Assembly: GCF_020164475.1 (NCBI RefSeq)
Contig: NZ_JAIQWX010000060.1
Location: forward strand, 1-34,994
From: Pseudomonas sp. REP124
GTDB lineage: Bacteria; Pseudomonadota; Gammaproteobacteria; Pseudomonadales; Pseudomonadaceae
Direction: 5' to 3'
Length of the DNA stretch: 34,994 nt
Shown here in pieces: positions 15,801 through 26,002 of this stretch (position 1 is its first letter; each line of letters opens with the position of its first letter). Both the position numbers and the translations under genes were made by a program. The notes under the pieces are model-generated. The model made no database searches. It was given only the letters and a program-made list of their open reading frames with translations, and was not told the DNA's origin.

Positions 15801-16712
15801 TCAGATGAGGATGAAGATCGCCAGCAAACCACCAAAAATCGCCCATTTCTCCAGGTAATAGAGCTTGCGATTGCGCTTCTTCAGCTCTTTGCCCCGCAGG
15901 CGAATCTTGTAGATTTTGCCGAACAGACGGTTGATTCCGCCTGTCTTGTCTCCCGCCTCGTTCGGCGCACCGGCCGCCGACATCACGTTGCGGCTGAACC
16001 AGCCATTGAAGGCCGCCGCCCAGCGATATTTCATCGGCCGCTCGACATCGCAGAACAGGATGATGCGGTTCCTGTCGGTGGTGTTTTCCGCGTAATGAAT
16101 GAAGGTCTCGTCGAACATCACCGCTTCGCCGTCGCGCCAGTGGTAGTTCTCGCCGTCGACGTTGATGTAGCAACCGGCATCGTTGGGCGTTTCCAGGCCC
16201 AGGTGATAGCGGTAAGAGCCGGCATACGGATCACGGTGGCGCACCAGTTTCGAGCCCGGTGGCAATTCTGCGAACATCGCCGCCTTGATCGAGCCGATGC
16301 TCTGCACCAGTTCAGTGGTGCGCGGGCAGAGCTTCATCGCAGACGGGTGACTGTCGCCGTACCACTTGAGGTAGAAACGCTTCCAGCCGGTCTTGAAGAA
16401 CGAATTGAAGCCGACATCGTCATACTGGTTCGAACGCTTGATCTCACCGGCATGCAGCAGGTTCTGGCCTTCGGCGCGAATCTCTTCCCAGTGTTTCTGC
16501 AACGGACTCAGGTCAGGGAAATCCGCCGGATCGAGGTAAGGCTTGTTGGGGATTTTCGAGAACAGATAGAGGAAGCAGTTGATCGGCGCCAGAAACGTCG
16601 AGTGGTCGCTCAGTTGGCGGCCCAGTTTGTGGCGCACGCGACCGCGCAAGTGCACGTAAGCAATGGAAACAACATAGATAGCGGCAATGATGAGTTTCAC
16701 GGAAATCGTCAC
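15801..16712 (-). CDS. lpxO: Lipid A 2-hydroxylase (aspartyl/asparaginyl beta-hydroxylase family)
   Basis: Fe2+/2-oxoglutarate-dependent dioxygenase, 303 residues, predicted to add a 2-hydroxyl to secondary acyl chains of lipid A at the inner membrane. Hydrophobic helices lie at the N-terminus (4-21) and the C-terminus (about 291-302). The iron-binding triad is H159 and D161 in HRD and H206 in ETFIHYAEN; R216 likely binds 2-oxoglutarate. The RYHLGLETP segment at 168-176 is typical. It converges on ku across a REPIN. Related peptide hydroxylases share the fold, but the membrane helices and length favour LpxO. Confidence 0.85.
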   Translation of the reverse strand: MTISVKLIIAAIYVVSIAYVHLRGRVRHKLGRQLSDHSTFLAPINCFLYLFSKIPNKPYLDPADFPDLSPLQKHWEEIRAEGQNLLHAGEIKRSNQYDDVGFNSFFKTGWKRFYLKWYGDSHPSAMKLCPRTTELVQSIGSIKAAMFAELPPGSKLVRHRDPYAGSYRYHLGLETPNDAGCYINVDGENYHWRDGEAVMFDETFIHYAENTTDRNRIILFCDVERPMKYRWAAAFNGWFSRNVMSAAGAPNEAGDKTGGINRLFGKIYKIRLRGKELKKRNRKLYYLEKWAIFGGLLAIFILI

Positions 16713-17078
16713 ATGTCAGAAGTGAACAAACTGCGCCCCTGCGTGCGGCCAAGGGGCTTGTGCAGCGTCTGCAATCGAGCCTGGTCGGCCTTCCCTGAGC
16801 CTTGCCAAATCACCGTATTTGGTAATGGATGGCATTTTAGCCACAGTTTGTAACCAATAGTTAACCTATAACAACCAAAATCTGTACGTCAGTACCGCTT
16901 GGCGTCGCGGCGACCTCATTGCCCTATCGTTTAAAGTGCCAGACCAGTACAATCGCCGCCAAACTTTGCGCCCTCCTTGGTTGCTGACGGGAAATGTCCC
17001 GGCTTCAGCGCACTTCGACTCGGGCCAAGCGCGGTACTCCGCACCCTGGCTACTCTGAATGCTTCGCAGGAAAAACCT
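16713..17078. other. Long divergent intergenic region, lpxO / ABC-F
   Basis: A 366-base gap between divergent genes. It holds a small inverted repeat (CCAAAT-6-ATTTGG at about 16804-16821), an AT-rich stretch around 16845-16885, a hairpin GGGAAATGTCCC near 16990-17001 in the presumed ABC-F leader, and a TACAAT -10-like hexamer near 16951. The frame of the ABC-F gene is open through the last 102 bases, but the conserved protein begins at 17079. No other gene is seen. Confidence 0.5.
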
Positions 17079-18665
17079 TTGATCTCTACAGCTAACATCA
17101 CCATGCAGTTCGGCGCCAAGCCGCTGTTCGAAAACGTTTCGGTCAAGTTCAACAACGGCAACCGTTACGGTCTGATCGGCGCCAATGGTTGCGGCAAGTC
17201 GACCTTCATGAAAATCCTCGGCGGCGACCTCGAGCCATCCGGCGGCCAGGTCATGCTCGAGCCGAACGTGCGTCTGGGTAAATTGCGCCAGGACCAGTTC
17301 GCCTACGAAGAATTTACCGTCATCGACACCGTGATCATGGGTCACGAGGAACTGTGGAAGGTCAAGGCCGAGCGCGACCGCATCTACTCGCTGCCGGAAA
17401 TGAGCGAAGAAGACGGCATGGCCGTGGCGGAACTGGAAACCGAATTCGCCGAAATGGATGGCTACACCGCCGAATCCCGTGCCGGTGAACTGCTGCTGGG
17501 CCTGGGTATTCCGCTGGAACAGCACTTCGGTCCGATGACTGAAGTCGCGCCGGGCTGGAAACTGCGGGTCCTGCTGGCCCAGGCGCTGTTCTCCAATCCT
17601 GAAGTGCTGTTGCTCGACGAACCGACTAACCACCTGGACATCAACACCATTCGCTGGCTGGAAACCATTCTCACGGCGCGTAACAGCACCATGATTATCA
17701 TTTCCCACGACCGTCACTTCCTCAACAGCGTCTGCACTCACATGGCCGACCTGGACTACGGTGAGCTGCGCCTGTTCCCGGGCAACTACGATGAGTACAT
17801 GACCGCGGCGACCCAGTCCCGCGAGCAACTGCTGTCGGACAACGCCAAGAAGAAAGCCCAGATCGCGGAGCTTCAGACCTTCGTCAGCCGCTTCTCGGCC
17901 AACGCCTCGAAAGCCAAGCAGGCCACTTCCCGCGCCAAGCAGATCGACAAGATCCAGCTGGCCGAGGTCAAGCCATCGAGCCGTGTCAGCCCGTTCATCC
18001 GTTTCGAACAGACCAAGAAGCTGCACCGTCAGGCCGTGACCCTGGAGAAAATGTCCAAGGGCTTCGAAGGCAAGACCCTGTTCAAGAACTTCAGCTTCAC
18101 CGTCGAAGCCGGGGAGCGCGTGGCGATCATCGGCCCGAACGGCATCGGCAAGACCACCCTGCTGCGCACCCTGATGGGTGAGCTGACCCCGGATGCCGGC
18201 TCGGTGAAGTGGACCGAAAGCGCAGAGCTGGGCTACTACGCCCAGGACCACGCTCACGACTTCGAAGACGACGTCACCCTGTTCGACTGGATGGGCCAGT
18301 GGACCCAGGGCGAGCAGATGATTCGCGGCACCTTGGGCCGGATGCTGTTCTCCAACGACGAGATCCTCAAGTCGGTCAAGGTGATTTCCGGTGGTGAGCA
18401 AGGCCGCATGCTGTTCGGCAAGCTGATCCTGCAAAAGCCGAACGTACTGGTGATGGACGAGCCGACCAACCACCTGGACATGGAATCGATCGAAGCGCTG
18501 AACCTGGCGCTGGAGAACTACCCGGGCACGCTGATCTTCGTCAGCCACGACCGCGAGTTCGTATCGTCCCTGGCCACCCGCATCATCGAGCTGAGCCCGA
18601 ATGGGGTGACTGACTTCAGCGGCACTTACGATGATTACCTGCGTAGCCAGGGTGTAGTGTTCTAA
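17079..18665 (+). CDS. ABC-F family ATPase (YbiT-like)
   Basis: A 528-residue cytoplasmic protein with two ABC ATPase domains and no membrane segments. This is the ABC-F class, whose members act on ribosomes. The first Walker A is GANGCGKS at 34-41 with Walker B VLLLDEPTNHLD. The second is GPNGIGKT with LVMDEPTNHLD. The linker between them (about 245-300) is Lys/Ala/Gln-rich, as expected for the P-site tRNA interaction motif. The second signature is SGGEQGR. The start is taken as TTG at 17079, preceded by AGGAAAAACC, because the conserved sequence ISTANITMQFGAKPLF begins there; the open frame to 16977 does not look like coding. Length matches E. coli YbiT (530). Confidence 0.93.
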   Translation: MISTANITMQFGAKPLFENVSVKFNNGNRYGLIGANGCGKSTFMKILGGDLEPSGGQVMLEPNVRLGKLRQDQFAYEEFTVIDTVIMGHEELWKVKAERDRIYSLPEMSEEDGMAVAELETEFAEMDGYTAESRAGELLLGLGIPLEQHFGPMTEVAPGWKLRVLLAQALFSNPEVLLLDEPTNHLDINTIRWLETILTARNSTMIIISHDRHFLNSVCTHMADLDYGELRLFPGNYDEYMTAATQSREQLLSDNAKKKAQIAELQTFVSRFSANASKAKQATSRAKQIDKIQLAEVKPSSRVSPFIRFEQTKKLHRQAVTLEKMSKGFEGKTLFKNFSFTVEAGERVAIIGPNGIGKTTLLRTLMGELTPDAGSVKWTESAELGYYAQDHAHDFEDDVTLFDWMGQWTQGEQMIRGTLGRMLFSNDEILKSVKVISGGEQGRMLFGKLILQKPNVLVMDEPTNHLDMESIEALNLALENYPGTLIFVSHDREFVSSLATRIIELSPNGVTDFSGTYDDYLRSQGVVF

Positions 18666-18675
18666 ACATCTCCCC

Positions 18676-18778
18676 ACTGTAGGAGCGAGCTTGCTCGCGA
18701 TGGTGGCGAACGATAACGCGGGAAGCTTGAATGACCGCGTTGTCCGGGCGTCCATCGCGAGCAAGCTCGCTCCTACAA
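18676..18778. repeat. REPIN downstream of the ABC-F gene
   Basis: Inverted halves ACTGTAGGAGCGAGCTTGCT and reverse complement. The left half continues ATGGTGGCGAACGATAACGC, a diverged copy of the oriented core. It lies between two plus-strand genes. Confidence 0.9.
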
Positions 18779-18888
18779 GGGGGACGTGAATGCCTGTAGG
18801 TCGCAGGAAATATCGTTAGCCTGCTTTCATTTCTTCCTCCCCCGCGCCATCATGCAGCTCTCCCACCGCCGCCCGCGAACGAGTCCTC

Positions 18889-20076
18889 ATGTCTGCGCAG
18901 CAACACCCACCGCAAAGCTCCATGGCGATCACCCTGCAGATCGTCTCCATCGTCTTCTACACCTTCATCGCCTTCCTCTGCATCGGCCTGCCGATCGCGG
19001 TATTGCCCGGCTATGTGCACGAGCAACTCGGGTTCAGCGCGGTCATCGCCGGGTTCACCATCGGTTCGCAATACCTGGCCACCCTGCTCAGCCGGCCCAT
19101 GGCCGGGCGCATGTCCGACACCGTGGGCACCAAGCGCGCGATCATCTACGGCTTGTCGGGCATCGTCCTCAGTGGCGTGCTGACGTTGTTGTCGACGCTG
19201 TTGCAGAGCCTGCCGTTGCTCAGCCTGCTGATATTGATCGCGGGGCGCGTGCTGTTGGGGATCGCCCAGGGCCTGATCGGCGTTGGCACCATCAGTTGGT
19301 GCATGGGCCAGGTGGGGGCCGAGCACACGGCGCGGTCGATTTCCTGGAACGGCATCGCTTCCTATGGCGCAATTGCCATTGGTGCGCCACTTGGAGTGGT
19401 GATGGTGGCGCAGCTGGGGTTCGCCAGCCTGGGCGTTGCGCTGTCGCTGCTGGCCGCAATGGCCTTGCTGCTGATTCGCAACAAGCCCTCGGTGCCGGTG
19501 GTGCGCGGTGAACGCCTGCCGTTCTGGGCGGTGTTCGGGCGTATTGCGCCGTTCGGTGCCAGCCTGAGCCTGGCCTCAATCGGCTACGGAACCCTGACCA
19601 CCTTTATCACCCTGTATTACCTCAATCGCGGCTGGACCGGCGCTGCCTACTGCCTGACGGTTTTCGGCGTGTGCTTCATTCTGGCGCGGTTGCTGTTTAT
19701 CTCCAGCATCAGTCGTTTCGGCGGGTTCAGCTCGGCTATCGCCTGTATGACCATCGAGACTCTGGGTCTGGCACTGCTCTGGCTCGCGCCCTCGACAGGC
19801 TACGCCTTGATTGGCGCAGGGCTCACCGGATTTGGTCTGTCGCTGGTGTATCCGGCGCTTGGCGTGGAGGCAATCAAGCAGGTGCCCAACTCCAGCCGTG
19901 GCGCGGGTTTGAGTGCCTATGCGGTGTTTTTCGATCTGGCGCTGGCGATTGCCGGGCCGTTGATGGGGGCGGTGGCGCTGAATCTGGGGTATTCGTGGAT
20001 TTTCTTCATTGCGGCGTTGTTGTCGATTGGGGCGCTTGGGTTGACGTTGCTGCTCAAACATCGGGCCAGCGTCTGA
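18889..20076 (+). CDS. MFS transporter, YhhS-like
   Basis: Inner-membrane major facilitator protein, 395 residues, with about 12 hydrophobic segments. The signature between helices 2 and 3 reads SRPMAGRMSDTVGTKRAI. The motif IGLPIAVLPGYVHEQLGFSAV and the segment SISWNGIASYGAIAIGAPLGVV match the YhhS/YfcJ (arabinose efflux-like) subfamily closely. The substrate is unknown. ATG at 18889 is used; no strong ribosome site is visible, and an internal ATG at residue 12 would also keep all helices. Codons shift to TTG/GCG over the last about 150 bases before the REPIN. Confidence 0.88.
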   Translation: MSAQQHPPQSSMAITLQIVSIVFYTFIAFLCIGLPIAVLPGYVHEQLGFSAVIAGFTIGSQYLATLLSRPMAGRMSDTVGTKRAIIYGLSGIVLSGVLTLLSTLLQSLPLLSLLILIAGRVLLGIAQGLIGVGTISWCMGQVGAEHTARSISWNGIASYGAIAIGAPLGVVMVAQLGFASLGVALSLLAAMALLLIRNKPSVPVVRGERLPFWAVFGRIAPFGASLSLASIGYGTLTTFITLYYLNRGWTGAAYCLTVFGVCFILARLLFISSISRFGGFSSAIACMTIETLGLALLWLAPSTGYALIGAGLTGFGLSLVYPALGVEAIKQVPNSSRGAGLSAYAVFFDLALAIAGPLMGAVALNLGYSWIFFIAALLSIGALGLTLLLKHRASV

Positions 20077-20089
20077 ACCTCATGTTGCC

Positions 20090-20194
20090 CCTGTGGGAGC
20101 GAGCCTGCTCGCGATAATCGCCAACGAAAACGCGTGCGGACTGACTGAACGCGGGGCCTTGGATATCTATCGCGAGCAGGCTCGCTCCCACAGT
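20090..20194. repeat. REPIN between MFS and hydrolase genes
   Basis: Inverted halves CTGTGGGAGCGAGCCTGCTC and reverse complement, between convergent genes. The internal core is diverged (ATAATCGCCAACGAAAACGC). Confidence 0.9.
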
Positions 20195-20217
20195 TGATTG
20201 CGTTTCAAGCAGGCAGC

Positions 20218-21255
20218 TTATTGATCGGCAGTTTGCATTCCAGCCCGGGTTGATCTGCCCAAAGTACGCGAGAAGAAGCGCCCGGCCTCGGTAATCAGGT
20301 TGCGGTGAATGTCCTCGCGGTCGACGCCATCGGCATCGGTGCACAGTGCCGGCATGATGACGATCTGTTCATCGTTGCAGGGTGCCATGAAGACGAAGTG
20401 CCCTGCCCCGGCCAGCAGCTTGAAGTCCGGCGCCACCGGCAGTTTGCGCGCGAGCGCCGCGGCGTTCTTGTCCAGGGACACCAATTTGTCGCCATCGCCG
20501 CTGTACAGCAGCACCGGCACATGCACGTCAGCCAGGGTATGGCGACCGAACTTCAAGCTCAGCGGCGCCATCAGCAACAGCGCATGCACCCGCGGGTCGG
20601 CCACCGGCTGCAGGTCGTCACGGTCGACGATCAGTTCACCCTGGGTATTGCAGGCATCGCGGTCGTCTGGGCGTTCCTGACAGTAACGACGCAGGCGATC
20701 CAGGTCCGGCGTGGCGCCGGAGAGTATCAACGCCGTCTCGCCCCCGGCCGAGTAACCGATGACCCCGACCTGTTCGGCATTGACGAATGGCGCAAGCATG
20801 CGATCGCCCAGAGTCGCGGTGATGGCTTCGGAAATCTGGATCGGCCGACCGTAAAGATTGCTCAGGGTGCCCAGGCGGCTGTGGTCCTTGGAGTTGTCCC
20901 CCGGATGAATCACCGCCACCACGACGAAGCCTTTGCGCGCCAAAGACGTCGCCAAGTCATGCAGGGCCAATGGGGTTCCGGTATTGCCGTGGGACAGCAT
21001 CAGCATGGGGAAGCGGCCCATGGCCACCTTGGTGTCTTCACCGGCCTCGACGTTGTAGCCCTCGAGCTTGCTGGTGTGCTCTTTTTCGCTGGAAGGATAG
21101 AACGCGATGGCGCGCATCGGCTGCAGATCGAGCGGATCGAGAAAGCTCAGCTCGTGATAGCCGACGCTCCAGTGAGGATGGGGCGCAGGGGCGGCGTGCA
21201 CTGAATTCAGGCTGCTGAACAGGCAAATCAGTAAAGTCGCACAAAGACGCATCAT
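20218..21255 (-). CDS. Secreted alpha/beta hydrolase, dienelactone hydrolase-like
   Basis: A 345-residue protein with a signal peptide (hydrophobic 5-17, cleavage near VHA-A at 21). The alpha/beta-hydrolase core carries the oxyanion segment LSHGNTG (88-94), the nucleophile elbow GYSAG with S169 at 167-171, and late Asp/His candidates (YSGDGD and GAGHFVF). It resembles the predicted dienelactone hydrolase group (COG4188) of periplasmic esterases; the substrate is unknown. The start at 21255 is chosen because GAGG lies six to seven bases upstream; a GTG at 21267 is in frame but is itself part of that ribosome site. Confidence 0.82.
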   Translation of the reverse strand: MMRLCATLLICLFSSLNSVHAAPAPHPHWSVGYHELSFLDPLDLQPMRAIAFYPSSEKEHTSKLEGYNVEAGEDTKVAMGRFPMLMLSHGNTGTPLALHDLATSLARKGFVVVAVIHPGDNSKDHSRLGTLSNLYGRPIQISEAITATLGDRMLAPFVNAEQVGVIGYSAGGETALILSGATPDLDRLRRYCQERPDDRDACNTQGELIVDRDDLQPVADPRVHALLLMAPLSLKFGRHTLADVHVPVLLYSGDGDKLVSLDKNAAALARKLPVAPDFKLLAGAGHFVFMAPCNDEQIVIMPALCTDADGVDREDIHRNLITEAGRFFSRTLGRSTRAGMQTADQ

Positions 21256-21346
21256 GGGATGCCTCACCTGTTACCGGATCGAAGACGTATCCCCTCGACT
21301 GCATAACCCGGGCCACTGTTTCAGCAAATGTGTAATGGCTAGAAAC

Positions 21347-21394
21347 AAAAAACTCTGCATCTGGCACTTGCGTGATCAGAATACAGAGTTTTTT
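21347..21394 (-). terminator. Long bidirectional terminator after azoR
   Basis: A perfect 11-base inverted repeat: AAAAAACTCTG at 21347-21357 and CAGAGTTTTTT at 21384-21394. Inner pairing (TCTG..CAGA, CAC..GTG) extends the stem. It ends in six T's on either strand and lies between azoR and the next minus-strand gene, so it should stop azoR transcripts. Confidence 0.8.
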
Positions 21395-21433
21395 GGAGGT
21401 TTGCCTGTGCCGTTTTACGGCTTTACGCAAGCC

Positions 21434-22045
21434 TTACGCGGCGGCGAACAGTTGCTCGCTGATTTTCGTGTGAGCGGCGCTCATTGCGTTGTTGCGAACT
21501 TCATCACCGTAGGCCAGGCCTTCAGCGCGGACGAACTCGATGTCGGTGATACCCAGGAAGCCGAACATCACTTTCAGGTACTCCTCGTGGGCAACACCGC
21601 TCGCCTGGCCGGCGTGAATGCCGCCGGAAGTCGAAACGATCACCAGCTTCTTGCCACCGCACAGGCCTTCAGGGCCGGCTTCGGTGTAGCGGAAGGTCTG
21701 ACCGGCAACGGCGATGCGGTCGATCCAGGCTTTCAATTGAGTCGGGATGGTGAAGTTGTACATCGGTGCTGCAATCACGACGGCATCGGCAGCGATGAAC
21801 TCAGCCAGGGTTTGGGCGCTCAGCTCGGCTTCGTGCTGTTGTGCGGCGTTGCGCAGTTCAGCGGTGGTGCCGGCCGCGACCAGAGTGGTCGAGGAGAAGT
21901 GGCTGATGGCATCAGCGGCCAGGTCGCGGTAAGTCACCACGGCGCTTGGTTCGGCGGCTTGCCAGGCTTTGACCACTTCACCGCTCAACTGACGGGAAGC
22001 CGAGTTGTCGCCAAGAATGCTCGAATCGATATGCAGCAGTTTCAT
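21434..22045 (-). CDS. azoR: FMN-dependent NADH-azoreductase
   Basis: A 203-residue flavodoxin-fold quinone/azo reductase (AzoR family). It reduces quinones and azo bonds with NAD(P)H and bound FMN. The N-terminus KLLHIDSSILGDNSASRQLS is the FMN phosphate-binding loop. APMYNFTIPTQLKAWIDRI (flavin-contact P-x-x-N) and VIVSTSGGIH are further family segments. The ATG at 22045 has GGAG seven bases upstream; the longer frame has none. It is divergent from a LysR gene 128 bases away, the usual layout for a LysR-controlled azoR. Pseudomonas often carry several azoR paralogues. Confidence 0.93.
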   Translation of the reverse strand: MKLLHIDSSILGDNSASRQLSGEVVKAWQAAEPSAVVTYRDLAADAISHFSSTTLVAAGTTAELRNAAQQHEAELSAQTLAEFIAADAVVIAAPMYNFTIPTQLKAWIDRIAVAGQTFRYTEAGPEGLCGGKKLVIVSTSGGIHAGQASGVAHEEYLKVMFGFLGITDIEFVRAEGLAYGDEVRNNAMSAAHTKISEQLFAAA

Positions 22046-22063
22046 GTGGGATCTCCAGGTGAG

Positions 22064-22080
22064 GATCGCCGCTGGCGATC
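22064..22080. promoter_or_regulatory. Perfect inverted repeat in the azoR leader
   Basis: GATCGCC-GCT-GGCGATC, 7-base arms, 19-35 bases before the azoR ATG. It could be a hairpin in the leader mRNA or an operator. There is no T-run, so it is not a terminator. Confidence 0.35.
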
Positions 22081-22125
22081 TGATGGAAACAATCCTACAG
22101 AGCAAACCAATAACTGATTAGACTG

Positions 22126-22156
22126 CGACAATGCGATAGTTTGTCCCATTGATAGA
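22126..22156. promoter_or_regulatory. Candidate LysR operator between azoR and lysR
   Basis: The stretch GACAATGCGATAGTTTGTCC then CATTGATAG contains two overlapping imperfect dyads, GACAA..TTGTC and CAATG..CATTG, just before the lysR start. This is where an autoregulating LysR protein would bind. Weak evidence. Confidence 0.25.
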
Positions 22157-22173
22157 ACGATCTGGTGTTGACG

Positions 22174-23082
22174 ATGCAGGATCTTAACGATCTCTACTAT
22201 TTTGCGAAGGTGGTCGAAGCCGGCGGCTTCGCGGCGGCTGGGCGTTTGCTGGGGATTCCTAAATCGCGGTTATCGCGGCGCATTGCCGAACTGGAAGAGC
22301 GCCTGGGCGCGCGCTTGCTGCAACGCACCACCCGCCAGCTCAAGCTGACCGCCGTGGGCGAGCGCTACTTGCGCCACTGTCAGGCGATGCTGCTGGAAGC
22401 GGAAATGGCCGACGAAGCCGTGGCCAGCATGTCCAGCGAGCCCCGTGGCCGCCTGCGGGTCTCCTCCCCCGTCGGCCTGGCTCATGAAATGCTGCCCGGC
22501 GTGATCAGCCGGTTCCTGGAGAAATTCCCGCAAGTGCAACTGGAAGTGATGCTGGTCAACCGCCGCGTCGATCTGGTCACCGAAGGCGTCGACGTCGCCC
22601 TGCGCGTACGCGAGCCCGGCGATGAAGACCCCTTGCTGGTCACCCGCCGCCTGCGCCAGGCGCAGATGCTCATGGTGGCCAGCCCGTCGTTTCTTCACGG
22701 ACAAGTCATCAACCATCCGGACGACTTGAAAAATCTCCCGGTTCTGGGCGCCCTGGAACCGGATCGGCTGGTGCACATTCGCCTGGTGGACCAGCAGCGT
22801 AAACACTACGACCTGGCCCTTGAGGCCCGATTGGGCATCGACGATTTCATCGTGCGTAAAACCTGCGCCCTTGCCGGCCAGGGGTTCACCACGCTGCCGA
22901 TGATGTACTGCGAACAGGAACTGGCCGATGGCTCGCTGGTTCAATTGCTGCCCGAATGGTCCCTCCCCGGTGGCTGGCTACAAGCGGTTTACCCGCACCG
23001 ACGCGGCGTGATGCCCGCCGTACGGGCCTGGCTCGACCACCTGATCGAAACCTTCAATGCCTGCGGGGACCGCCTGATATGA
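22174..23082 (+). CDS. LysR-family transcriptional regulator
   Basis: A 302-residue regulator. It has an N-terminal winged helix-turn-helix (about 1-60, with FAAAGRLLGIPKSRLSRRIAELEERLGARLL) and a periplasmic-binding-protein-like effector domain from about 90 to 295. It is divergent from azoR and probably controls it. ATG at 22174 matches the conserved family N-terminus (MQDLNDLYYFAKVV); GTG at 22165 is also in frame. Its stop TGA overlaps the ATG of the following MmcQ-like gene (ATGA, 23079-23082), implying translational coupling. The effector is likely a quinone or other electrophile by analogy; this is inferred. Confidence 0.92.
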   Translation: MQDLNDLYYFAKVVEAGGFAAAGRLLGIPKSRLSRRIAELEERLGARLLQRTTRQLKLTAVGERYLRHCQAMLLEAEMADEAVASMSSEPRGRLRVSSPVGLAHEMLPGVISRFLEKFPQVQLEVMLVNRRVDLVTEGVDVALRVREPGDEDPLLVTRRLRQAQMLMVASPSFLHGQVINHPDDLKNLPVLGALEPDRLVHIRLVDQQRKHYDLALEARLGIDDFIVRKTCALAGQGFTTLPMMYCEQELADGSLVQLLPEWSLPGGWLQAVYPHRRGVMPAVRAWLDHLIETFNACGDRLI

Positions 23083-23438
23083 AACCCGAACGCATGAGCG
23101 AAGAAGACGTCGCCCAATTCTGCCTCGCCCTGCCGGGAGCACGGGAAGACTACAAATGGGGCGGCGTGCGGGTGTTCTCGATTGCCGGAAACAAAATGTT
23201 CGCCTTGCAGAACCTGCGGGGTGAATCGTTGGCCTTCAAGGTCGACAAGGACCTCTTCCTGGGGCATTGCGACCGGCCGGGCATCCATCCAGCGCCGTAT
23301 CTGGCACGGGCCCAGTGGATCATCATGCAAACGCCCTATCCGCTGGGTGCCGAGGAATTGCGCGGGTTATTGCAGCGCTCGCATCAATTGGTAGTCAGCA
23401 GATTGCCCAAGCGGACGCAGGTCGGATTGCTGCTTTAG
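23079..23438 (+). CDS. MmcQ/YjbR family protein
   Basis: A 119-residue protein of the MmcQ/YjbR fold, a CyaY-like DNA-binding domain. The family pattern is visible: LPGAREDYKWG near 19-29, VFSIAGNKMFAL, the segment around LAFKVD, and the C-terminal SHQLVVSRLPKR. The start is fixed by the ATGA overlap with the lysR stop, which makes the two genes a coupled unit. It is convergent with zwf 16 bases away. Function is not established; double-wing DNA binding has been suggested for the family. Confidence 0.85.
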   Translation: MKPERMSEEDVAQFCLALPGAREDYKWGGVRVFSIAGNKMFALQNLRGESLAFKVDKDLFLGHCDRPGIHPAPYLARAQWIIMQTPYPLGAEELRGLLQRSHQLVVSRLPKRTQVGLLL

Positions 23439-23454
23439 GCCTGCAGCCTGTCGC

Positions 23455-24974
23455 TTATCCGAGTCCATGCCAAACACGCCCATCACGCGTCAGCAACTCC
23501 TCGGCAGTCTCAGGCCCATCCTCTCCCACCGCATACCCCTGCACCGTGTCATCCTGCTGCCAGGCATCAAGAAACGGCTGCACCGCACGCCAGCCGTTTT
23601 CAATATTGTCGGCCCGTTGGAACAACGTCTGATCCCCCGTGAGACAGTCGTAGATCAGCGTCTCGTACCCAGTGGATGGCTGCATTTCGAAGAAGTCTTT
23701 GTAGGCAAAGCCCAGCTCGATGTTGTCCATCTTCAAGGTCTGCCCCGGCCGCTTGGCCAGCAGATCGAACCACATGCCTTCATTGGGCTGGATCTGAATC
23801 CGCAGATAGGTAGGCGCCAATTCATCGACTTCGGTATCACGAAACTGCGCATAAGGCGCCGGTTTGAAACAGATCACGATCTCGGTATCACGCACACTCA
23901 TGCGCTTGCCGGTACGCAGATAGAACGGCACGCCGACCCAGCGCCAGTTGTCGATCATGACCTTGAGGGCCACGTAGGTTTCGGTGTTGCTGTCAGGTGA
24001 CACCCGCTCCTCCTGACGATAACCCGGCAGGGATTTGCCATCGATTTCGCCGGCGGTGTACTGACCACGCACGGAGTTGGCCCTGGCCTCTTCCACCGAC
24101 CAGGGACGGATCGCGCCAACCACCTTGGCCTTCTCGCCACGCACCGCATCGGCGCCAAACGCCGCCGGTGGCTCCATGGCCACCATCGCCAGCAGCTGGA
24201 ACAGGTGATTGGGCACCATGTCCCGCAAGGCGCCGGTGACTTCATAAAAACTGCCACGGGTTTCCACACCGACGGTTTCCGCCGCGGTGATCTGCACGTG
24301 GTCGATGTAATGGTTGTTCCAGAACGCCTCGAACAGGCTGTTGGAGAAGCGGCTGACCAGAATGTTCTGCACCGTCTCCTTGCCCAGATAGTGGTCGATG
24401 CGATAGATCTGCTTCTCGGTCATGACCTTGAGCAGGCAGGCGTTCAGGGCTTCCGCCGTCGGCAGATCAGAGCCGAACGGCTTTTCGATCACCACCCTTC
24501 TGAAAGCCTCGGGGGTTTCCTCGAGCAGCCCGGATGCGCCGAGACGGCGCACCACTTCACTGAAAAAGCGTGGCGCGGTGGCCAGGTAGAACACCGCGTT
24601 TCCCGTGCCGCTGTCGGCGATTTTCGCCGCCAGCGCCTGATAAGTGCTGTCGTCCAGGAAGTCGCCCTGGACGTAGCTGATGTTCCTGGCGAGCTGGCCC
24701 CACAACTCCGGATCGAGTGACTGGTCACCCTTACCGACCTTGCTGGCCACCTCGTTGCGAATGAAGTCCTCGAGTTTTTTCGCGAAGCCTTCATCGCTGA
24801 TGGCGTTGTGGTCAACGCCGACGATCCGCAGTCCATCCCCGAGCAACCCGTCGCGCTTGAGGTTGTACAGCGCCGGCATCAGCAGACGCTTGACCAGATC
24901 ACCATGGGCGCCGAACAGAAACAGCGTGGTCGGTGGCGCGGGGTCAGCCTTGGATTTCCTGCGGATCGCATGGG

Positions 24975-24978
<4 letters not shown>
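23455..24978 (-). CDS. zwf: Glucose-6-phosphate 1-dehydrogenase
   Basis: Cytoplasmic enzyme oxidising glucose 6-phosphate to 6-phosphogluconolactone with NAD(P)+, feeding the pentose phosphate and Entner-Doudoroff routes. It is 507 residues, a normal length. The coenzyme loop GAHGDLVKR lies at about 23-31 (classical GASGDLxxR, with His for Ser). EKPFG is at 165-169 and the catalytic RIDHYLGK at 193-200. The ATG at 24978 overlaps the gnd stop by four bases (ATGA), so zwf is translated from the gnd message. It is one of several zwf paralogues typical of Pseudomonas, and its pairing with gnd suggests a role in the oxidative pentose phosphate branch. Confidence 0.95.
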
Positions 24979-25955
<977 letters not shown>

Positions 25956-26002
25956 GTGCTGATGCTCCCTACTACAAATAAAAGTGTGTCATTGGTTATA
26001 GC

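Noticed and set aside
16866..18764. A 632-codon minus-strand frame opposite the ABC-F gene
   Set aside because: Mirror of a highly conserved ATPase with Walker motifs; no ribosome site or family resemblance.
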